Source of the DNA: Pseudomonadota bacterium
GTDB lineage: Bacteria; Pseudomonadota; Alphaproteobacteria; Rhizobiales; Xanthobacteraceae
Assembly: GCA_023387695.1 (NCBI GenBank)
Contig: JAEWHT010000233.1
Location: 1 to 7,931 of the forward strand
Length of the DNA stretch: 7,931 nt
Direction: 5' to 3'
This document shows, piece by piece, positions 1 through 4,581 of the stretch. Below the pieces are notes generated by a model that saw only the letters and a list, made by a program, of their open reading frames with translations, was not told the DNA's origin and ran no database searches. The translations under genes and the position numbers were made by a program. The first letter of the stretch is position 1. Each line of letters begins with the position of its first letter.

Positions 1-14
1 GCTGCGGCGTATGG

Positions 15-34
15 GTCCCGGCCTTCGCCGGGAC
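15..34. repeat. REP-like palindrome, copy A
   Basis: An 8-bp perfect stem (GTCCCGGC / GCCGGGAC) closes a CTTC loop. Bases 15-37 are identical over 23 nt to the reverse complement of 4450-4472, between cobS and cobT, and 15-34 is a near match to 4546-4565. It lies in non-coding DNA downstream of the leftward citrate synthase gene. Repeats of this form are scattered between genes in Bradyrhizobium-type genomes (recalled, not searched). As RNA it would fold into a stable hairpin that could protect the 3' end of the leftward transcript. It has no T-tract, so it is not a canonical intrinsic terminator. Confidence 0.8.
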
Positions 35-37
35 GAC

Positions 38-87
38 GGCGGAGTGATTGGCTCCGCCTTCGCACTTTCATTAGCGCGCTATCGCGC
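38..87 (-). other. Small inverted repeats after the leftward citrate synthase stop
   Basis: Two short inverted repeats lie between the stop codon (89-91) and palindrome copy A. The first is GCGCG/CGCGC at 74-78 and 83-87 with a 4-nt loop. The second is GGCGGAG/CTCCGCC at 38-44 and 52-58 with a 7-nt loop. With copy A they make three consecutive potential RNA hairpins at the 3' end of the leftward transcript. None is followed by a T-run on the minus strand, so Rho-independent termination is doubtful. An mRNA-end role is inference. I see no gene in 1-88. Confidence 0.3.
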
Positions 88-88
88 C

Positions 89-1183
89 TTACGCCTCCGG
101 CATCGCCCCCACATACGACGAGCTCGGCCGGATCAACCGTCCAGTCCGCTGCTGCTCGCGCGCATGCGCGGTCCAACCGGCTGCGCGTGCCACCGCGAAG
201 ATCGGTGTGAACGCCTGCCGCGGAATCGCCAGCGCATCGAGCAGGATCGCGGTGAAGAACTCGACATTGGTCTCCAGCGGCCGCTCCGGATTCTTCTTGC
301 GCAGCGCTGCGCGAATATAGGCCTCGACCTCGCCGGCAAACGGCAGATCAGTGCCGTTGGACGCCAGTGCTTCGACCGCGGTCTTCAATACGTCGGCGCG
401 TGGGTCGCGCACGCGATAGACGCGATGACCAAACCCCATCATCCGCTCGCCGCGCGCCAGCGCGGCATCGACCCAGGGCTGGATCCGTTCGCGCGAGCCG
501 ATCGCGTCCAACATTTCGAGCACCGGCTCTGGCGCGCCGCCATGCAGCGGACCCGTCAACGCGCAATAGCCGCCGGTCACTGCGGCGAACAGATCGGCTT
601 GTGTTGAAGCCACCACACGCGCGGTGAAGGTCGAGGCGTTCATGCCGTGGTCACTGGCGGTGACGAGATAGGCGTCGAGCGCGGTGACCTCGCGGGCGGC
701 GGGTGCGCGCCCGTGCAGCATGCGCAGCGTATCGGCGGCATGGCTCACATTCGGATCGGGCTCGATCGGCTCGAGGCCTTTGGCGCGCCGGACCAGCGCG
801 CCGGCAATCACTGGAAACGCACCGACGATGGTCGCTTCGTGCTCGAGCCCGTGCTCGGCGCGCAGGCCCGCGACCGCCGCACGAAACCCGTCGACGATGC
901 CCATTGCTTTCGTTGCCGGGAGCAACTCGGAGAGCCGCGCGAAGGCGCGTTCGCGCGCAGCGCCCAGGCTCGCCCGCACATTGGCTTCGGTGAGGTTAGT
1001 CTTGCTCGCGCCATTCCAGAGCCGGGCGGTGACGCCCTCGAAGCTCGAGACGGCGGCGAGGCGGCCGACATGCTCGCCGGCGATGATCAGTTCGCCGCGC
1101 TCGCCGTCGACATGGCTCAGCACGGTTTCGGCTGCGGGAACGCCGTCCAGCCCGATCTGGCTTTTGGTGAGGTGGATGTTCAT
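89..1183 (-). CDS. Citrate synthase / 2-methylcitrate synthase family protein
   Basis: This is a 364-residue type-II-fold citrate synthase homologue, expected in the cytoplasm and expected to condense an acyl-CoA (acetyl- or propionyl-CoA) with oxaloacetate. The N-terminal family signature (GLDGVPAAET, residues 11-20) is present. So are the active-site blocks: DHGMNAST around H179, GPLHGGA around H214, GFGHRVY around H253, DPRA with R262, ARAAGW with R333, and IRP with R352. By alignment to pig enzyme positions from memory, these match H238, H274, H320, R329, R401 and R421. The catalytic Asp (pig D375, NVDxxSG) is replaced by Glu, in NVEFF at E308. The start at 1183 was chosen because GGGAG (minus strand, 1193-1197) sits 9 nt upstream and the family signature follows at once. 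The 27 extra residues reachable from an ATG at 1264 resemble nothing and would occupy the promoter spacer. It is divergent from an HTH-bearing paralogue. Substrate preference, citrate or methylcitrate, cannot be read here; no prpB or prpD neighbour is present. Confidence 0.93.
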   Translation of the reverse strand: MNIHLTKSQIGLDGVPAAETVLSHVDGERGELIIAGEHVGRLAAVSSFEGVTARLWNGASKTNLTEANVRASLGAARERAFARLSELLPATKAMGIVDGFRAAVAGLRAEHGLEHEATIVGAFPVIAGALVRRAKGLEPIEPDPNVSHAADTLRMLHGRAPAAREVTALDAYLVTASDHGMNASTFTARVVASTQADLFAAVTGGYCALTGPLHGGAPEPVLEMLDAIGSRERIQPWVDAALARGERMMGFGHRVYRVRDPRADVLKTAVEALASNGTDLPFAGEVEAYIRAALRKKNPERPLETNVEFFTAILLDALAIPRQAFTPIFAVARAAGWTAHAREQQRTGRLIRPSSSYVGAMPEA

Positions 1184-1235
1184 GGCCCAAATCTCCCTTT
1201 TGCAGTGCACATTAGGAAAATCAGGCCTCTCGACA

Positions 1236-1265
1236 GATTGATCAATCTTGATTACATAAATCAAT
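1236..1265. promoter_or_regulatory. Candidate operator in the divergent citrate synthase spacer
   Basis: Two inverted repeats lie back to back next to the rightward start codon. One is a perfect 12-bp palindrome, GATTGATCAATC (1236-1247). The other is TTGATT-N5-AATCAA (1248-1264). Both use the same half-site, ATTGAT/ATCAAT, which also frames 1237-1242 and 1260-1265. The tract is AT-rich against a GC-rich background. The spacer must serve both divergent genes, and one of them encodes a DNA-binding HTH protein, so autoregulatory binding is the obvious inference. No binding is demonstrated, and which repeat is the true site is unknown. Confidence 0.5.
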
Positions 1266-2480
1266 ATGAATAATTCGGAAGGTCTCTATCTCTCAGCCCG
1301 GGAAGCGGCCGCCGAGCTCGCGATCTCACCGGCCACCCTTTATGCCTATGTCAGCCGTGGTTTGATCCGCTCTGAGCCGACGCCGGACTCGCGCAAGAAC
1401 CGCTATCGCGCCGAGGACGTCCGCGCGCTGAAGGAGCGCCGGGTGCCCTCGCCGGAGCCGCGCGGCCTGCGCAGCTTCGATGCCGACCTGCCGGTGATGG
1501 ACACGGAGATCTCGACCATCACGGAGGAGGGCGCGATCTATCGTGGCGTCAACTGCGTCGATCTCGCCGAGAACGACACGCTGGAGCACACCGCGACGCT
1601 GCTTTGGGATGTCTCAGACGTCGATCCCTTCGCGCCGGACAATCAGCCGAAAATCTCCGACGAGATGCGCGCGATTGCGGATGCCGCGCGCCGCGCCGCG
1701 CCGATCGATCGTGCCATCGCGGTGCTAGCGCTCGCGACCTCTGCGGATTCGAGGGCCTTCACCCGTGCGCCCGATGGCCGTGCGATGGTCGGCGGACGCA
1801 TCGTCCGGCTCCTTGTTGCCACGATGCTGAACTCCGAGCCGTCGCCTGAGCCGTTGCATCAGCAGATCGCGCGCATGTGGGCTGCCGATAACAAACACGC
1901 GCCCGATCTGATCCGCCGCGCGCTCGTGCTGCTGGCCGATCACGAATTGAACGCTTCGACCTTCACTGCCCGCTGCGCGGCTTCGACCGGGCTCAGTCTT
2001 TATGACTCTGTCATCGCCGGCCTCGCCGCGCTGAAAGGCCCAAAACATGGCGGCGCCGGCGTGCTGGCTTCGCAGCTGGTCAAGACACTGGTCGACCGCG
2101 ATGTCGAGCCGATGGTGCGCGAGCGCGTTGCGCTCGGCGAGCGCTTTCCGGGCTTCGGCCACGGCGTCTACAAGCACGGCGATCCCCGCGCGCAATCGCT
2201 GCTGAACGCGCTGGCGCGGGCCGGCGCGCCACGTAAATTCACGAAAGAAGTCCCGGAGCGGATTGCGGAGGCGACCGGAGAGTTCGTCAATATCGACTAC
2301 GTGCTCGCCGTGCTCGTGCATGCGCTACGCCTGCCCGCAGGCAGTGAGCTGGCGGTGTTCGCCATGGCCCGCAGCGTCGGCTGGATCGCGCATGCGAGCG
2401 AGCAATTGCAGTTCGGCAAGCTGATCAGGCCGCGGGCAAGATATGTGGGACCGGCGCCGGGGCGGCGGGCAGGGACCTAG
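1266..2480 (+). CDS. Citrate synthase-like protein with N-terminal MerR-type HTH domain
   Basis: The protein has 404 residues. Residues 8-56 form a MerR/excisionase-like winged HTH (YLSAREAAAELAISPATLYA, then RGLIRSE and NRYRAEDV), which predicts DNA binding. Residues from about 68 on are a citrate synthase fold: DTEISTITEEGAIYRGV, then DHELNAST with H226, PKHGGA with H261, GFGHGVY with H299, DPRA with R308, VNIDY with D344, MARS with R369, and IRPR with R388. By recalled alignment to the pig enzyme, all substrate and catalytic positions are kept, so it may bind or still turn over oxaloacetate and acyl-CoA. The HTH adds about 60 residues to the usual length. No Shine-Dalgarno is visible before the ATG at 1266, and the start abuts the candidate operator, so a leaderless or very short leader is possible. 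It is divergent from a stand-alone paralogue and ends 2 nt from the convergent DedA gene. Most likely it is a metabolite-responsive regulator derived from an enzyme. An active enzyme with an accessory DNA-binding domain is the alternative. Confidence 0.9.
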   Translation: MNNSEGLYLSAREAAAELAISPATLYAYVSRGLIRSEPTPDSRKNRYRAEDVRALKERRVPSPEPRGLRSFDADLPVMDTEISTITEEGAIYRGVNCVDLAENDTLEHTATLLWDVSDVDPFAPDNQPKISDEMRAIADAARRAAPIDRAIAVLALATSADSRAFTRAPDGRAMVGGRIVRLLVATMLNSEPSPEPLHQQIARMWAADNKHAPDLIRRALVLLADHELNASTFTARCAASTGLSLYDSVIAGLAALKGPKHGGAGVLASQLVKTLVDRDVEPMVRERVALGERFPGFGHGVYKHGDPRAQSLLNALARAGAPRKFTKEVPERIAEATGEFVNIDYVLAVLVHALRLPAGSELAVFAMARSVGWIAHASEQLQFGKLIRPRARYVGPAPGRRAGT

Positions 2481-2482
2481 AT

Positions 2483-3142
2483 TCAGGCTCGCGGCTTGGC
2501 CGCGGCCACGCCGCTGCCATGCCTGCGGCGGATGGTCCAGATCGCAAGCCCCAGCACGAGTGCGATACCGACGACGCTGAACATCCAGATGTGCTTGCCG
2601 ATATGCTCATGGTGCGGCAGGCCGGCATATTCATGCAGCGCCGACACCGCCAGCACGCCCGGCAGCACATGGGCGGTGGCCCATACCACGATCGCCGGGA
2701 TATTCACCGCGTAAAACCTCGCCGGTGTCATGCCTAGCGCTCCGGCCGTCACGGGCACGAAGGCGCGGATCGGCGGCACGAAGCGGGCGAAGAAAACCGC
2801 CCAGGTGCCGAAGCGGTGGAAGAAGGTCTCGCTCTCTTCGACCACGCGCGGATAATTGGTCAGCGGCCAGGTGTTGAGGATTTCGCGCTGTTGCCGATGC
2901 CCGATCCAGTAGGCCGAGCCGTCGCCGAGCACGGCGCCGAGCCCGGCGGCCAGCAGCACCCATTGCAATTTGAGTTCGCCGCCCGGAACCAGGGCGCTCA
3001 GCGCTAGGATAATGGTCGAGCCTGGAATGACCGATCCCACCACCGGAACCGCTTCGAGCAGCGCCGCCAGGAACAGGGTCAGATAGGCCAGCCATGCGTT
3101 GGCTGAAACGAACGATATCAGGGGATCAAGGAAGGACGTCAC
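2483..3142 (-). CDS. DedA (VTT/SNARE-associated) family integral membrane protein
   Basis: This is a 219-residue inner-membrane protein of the DedA family. Members are proposed to be lipid flippases or proton-coupled transporters that support membrane homeostasis. Family features are visible: the re-entrant segment with acidic E30 followed by PVVGSVIPGSTIILALSA (33-50), the GDGSAYWIGHR block (73-83), and FFARFVPPIRAFVP (117-130) with the two conserved arginines R120 and R126. AGALGM (133-138) follows. Hydrophobic stretches lie at about 14-50, 58-80, 140-168 and 185-204, and the C-terminus is basic (RRRHGSG). I chose the GTG at 3142-3140 because the family-like sequence begins there. An upstream ATG at 3280 would add 46 residues of low-complexity, non-family sequence. 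Its Shine-Dalgarno is weak (GAGA about 6-9 nt upstream). It is divergent from cobS and convergent with the HTH-citrate synthase gene; no functional link to either is evident. The exact substrate is unknown. Confidence 0.9.
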   Translation of the reverse strand: MTSFLDPLISFVSANAWLAYLTLFLAALLEAVPVVGSVIPGSTIILALSALVPGGELKLQWVLLAAGLGAVLGDGSAYWIGHRQQREILNTWPLTNYPRVVEESETFFHRFGTWAVFFARFVPPIRAFVPVTAGALGMTPARFYAVNIPAIVVWATAHVLPGVLAVSALHEYAGLPHHEHIGKHIWMFSVVGIALVLGLAIWTIRRRHGSGVAAAKPRA

Positions 3143-3439
3143 GAGGTCTCTGTAGCGGGCTGGGGCAATCGGGTTCAGACCCTTACACAAGTAAGGAGAG
3201 GCGGTGAAAGTGCCATTCGCTTGGGCAGGGCGGCTATTCGGCGCGAAATTTGGGCGAGATTTGCAGGGCAGCCTTCCCAAAATCGCGTTCCTTGCCTATC
3301 TAAATGAAAAGACAACGGAACTTTGATTGGGGCGCGGGCTTCTGCCGGCACGTTGTCTCTGATAGGTTCGCGACCGCACCCAGCCGCAGCCAACGTGCAA
3401 ATAACTGGTCTCGGGACCGCCCGGGGCCTCGGAGGATTG
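3143..3439. other. Divergent intergenic spacer between the DedA gene and cobS
   Basis: This 297-nt stretch has no convincing gene. It must hold the promoters of both flanking genes, but I could not assign -35/-10 boxes with confidence. Visible structure includes a 6-bp stem, CCTTAC-ACAA-GTAAGG (3181-3196). There is also an imperfect inverted repeat, CGCGAAATTTGGG (3242-3254) against CCCAAAATCGCG (3276-3287), and a short GGTC-TCGG-GACC hairpin (3407-3418). GGAGG at 3431-3435 is the cobS ribosome binding site. I looked for a cobalamin riboswitch because cobS follows, and I do not recognise a B12-box sequence here. Confidence 0.5.
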
Positions 3440-4438
3440 ATGACGACCGCCGCCATGTCCAAAGTTGAGGAAGTTTCCGGTTTGCCCGACATGAAGGTGT
3501 CGGTGCGTCAGGTGTTCGGGATCGATAGCGATCTCGAAGTGCCGGCCTATTCCGAAGTCGATCCTCACGTGCCTGAAGTCGATTCCGACTACCGTTTCGA
3601 CCGCGCCACCACGCTTGCCATTCTCGCCGGCTTCGCCCGCAACCGCCGCGTGATGGTGACCGGCTATCACGGCACCGGCAAATCCACCCATATCGAGCAG
3701 GTCGCCGCCCGCCTCAACTGGCCCTGCGTGCGCGTCAACCTCGACAGCCACATCAGCCGTATCGACCTTGTCGGCAAGGACTCCATCGTGGTCCGCGACG
3801 GCAAGCAGGTCACCGAGTTCCGCGACGGCATTCTGCCCTGGGCGCTTCAGCACAATATCGCGCTGGTGTTCGACGAATACGACGCCGGCCGCCCGGACGT
3901 GATGTTCGTGATCCAGCGCGTGCTGGAAGTCTCCGGACGCCTGACGCTGCTCGACCAGAACAAGGTGATCAAGCCGCACCCGGCGTTCCGCCTGTTTGCC
4001 ACCGCCAACACGGTCGGTCTCGGCGATACCTCGGGCCTCTATCATGGCACCCAGCAGATCAACCAGGGCCAGATGGACCGCTGGTCGATCGTCACCACGC
4101 TGAACTATCTGGCGCATGACGAGGAAGTCGAGATCGTGCTGTCCAAGGCCAAGCACTATCGCACCCAGGAAGGCCGCGACATCGTCAACAAGATGGTGCG
4201 CCTTGCCGATCTGACCCGTAACGCCTTCGCCAATGGCGATCTGTCGACGGTGATGAGCCCGCGCACGGTGATCACCTGGGCGGAAAACGCCGACATCTTC
4301 GGCGATATCGGTTTCGCGTTCCGCGTCACCTTCCTCAACAAGTGCGACGAGCTCGAGCGTCCCCTGGTCGCCGAGTTCTACCAGCGCTGCTTCAATGCCG
4401 AGCTGCCGGAATCGGCAGTCAACGTGGCGCTCAGCTGA
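3440..4438 (+). CDS. cobS: Cobaltochelatase subunit CobS (AAA+ ATPase)
   Basis: CobS is the AAA+ motor subunit of the ATP-dependent CobN-CobS-CobT chelatase. The chelatase inserts Co2+ into hydrogenobyrinic acid a,c-diamide in the aerobic cobalamin pathway, in the cytoplasm. The protein has 332 residues, the usual CobS length. A CobS-type N-terminal segment (about 17-55, VRQVFGIDSD) precedes the AAA+ core. The core shows Walker A GYHGTGKST (75-83), Walker B ALVFDEYD (141-148), a sensor-1-like FATAN (186-190) and SPRTVI (273-278), a plausible arginine-finger/sensor region. The start at 3440 is supported by GGAGG at 3431-3435, only 4 nt upstream, and by family length. An in-frame ATG at 3455, five codons on (MSKVEEV), is an alternative with better spacing. 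It is the first gene of the apparent cobS-cobT operon. A 143-nt gap with two palindromic repeats separates it from cobT. The magnesium chelatase subunit BchI/ChlI is related but less similar in layout. Confidence 0.97.
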   Translation: MTTAAMSKVEEVSGLPDMKVSVRQVFGIDSDLEVPAYSEVDPHVPEVDSDYRFDRATTLAILAGFARNRRVMVTGYHGTGKSTHIEQVAARLNWPCVRVNLDSHISRIDLVGKDSIVVRDGKQVTEFRDGILPWALQHNIALVFDEYDAGRPDVMFVIQRVLEVSGRLTLLDQNKVIKPHPAFRLFATANTVGLGDTSGLYHGTQQINQGQMDRWSIVTTLNYLAHDEEVEIVLSKAKHYRTQEGRDIVNKMVRLADLTRNAFANGDLSTVMSPRTVITWAENADIFGDIGFAFRVTFLNKCDELERPLVAEFYQRCFNAELPESAVNVALS

Positions 4439-4452
4439 TCTTGCGCGGTGTC

Positions 4453-4472
4453 GTCCCGGCGAAGGCCGGGAC
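4453..4472. repeat. REP-like palindrome, copy B (cobS-cobT gap)
   Basis: GTCCCGGC-GAAG-GCCGGGAC has the same 8-bp stem as copy A but in the opposite orientation, since the loop is GAAG instead of CTTC. It begins 15 nt after the cobS stop codon. With copy C it forms a head-to-head pair about 113 nt long. Such paired REP units are called BIMEs in enterobacteria, and using that name here is by analogy. In the cobST mRNA it would fold immediately after cobS and could stabilise that segment against 3' exonucleases. Confidence 0.8.
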
Positions 4473-4545
4473 GGACGCCGCGTGAAGTCTCGGTTGAAGC
4501 GACGCCGATAGTTTTCCCTGACGCACCAACCGTCGGTGGCTTTGG

Positions 4546-4565
4546 GTCCCCGCCTTCGCGGGGAC
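4546..4565. repeat. REP-like palindrome, copy C (cobS-cobT gap)
   Basis: GTCCCCGC-CTTC-GCGGGGAC is an 8-bp stem variant with the same loop and orientation as copy A. It has compensating changes: G-C pairs are swapped on both arms, so the stem is kept. It ends 16 nt before the cobT ATG and just upstream of its weak ribosome binding site (GGTGAG, 4570-4575), so an RNA hairpin here could affect cobT translation initiation. Compensatory change between copies points to selection on the folded form. Confidence 0.8.
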
Positions 4566-4581
4566 GGACGGTGAGATCGAG

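Noticed and set aside
1184..1264. N-terminal extension of the leftward citrate synthase from an ATG at 1264
   Set aside because: The added 27 residues do not resemble the family and would cover the divergent promoter and operator spacer. A good GGGAG site precedes the ATG at 1183.
647..1273. Plus-strand open frames opposite the leftward citrate synthase
   Set aside because: The minus-strand frame holds all the citrate synthase active-site blocks. The plus-strand translations show no domain and run through the divergent promoter spacer.
2161..2166. Loss of the Arg after the third active-site His in the HTH-citrate synthase (GHGVY instead of GHRVY)
   Set aside because: The pig enzyme has GHAV at this position. 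The ligand-binding Arg is the one in DPR, which is present (R308), so this is not a missing catalytic residue.
3143..3280. N-terminal extension of the DedA protein from an ATG at 3280
   Set aside because: The 46 added residues contain no membrane or DedA-like sequence. Similarity begins exactly at the GTG at 3142.
3296..4156. A 286-codon minus-strand frame opposite cobS
   Set aside because: It is antisense to a full-length CobS with Walker motifs. The His/Val/Asp-rich translation is typical of a shadow of this codon usage.
4431..4581. A small peptide reading VPAKAGTQ...VPAFAGTT on the minus strand in the cobS-cobT gap
   Set aside because: This is only the translation of the two palindromic repeats. 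Such peptides appear in many spurious annotations of these repeats.
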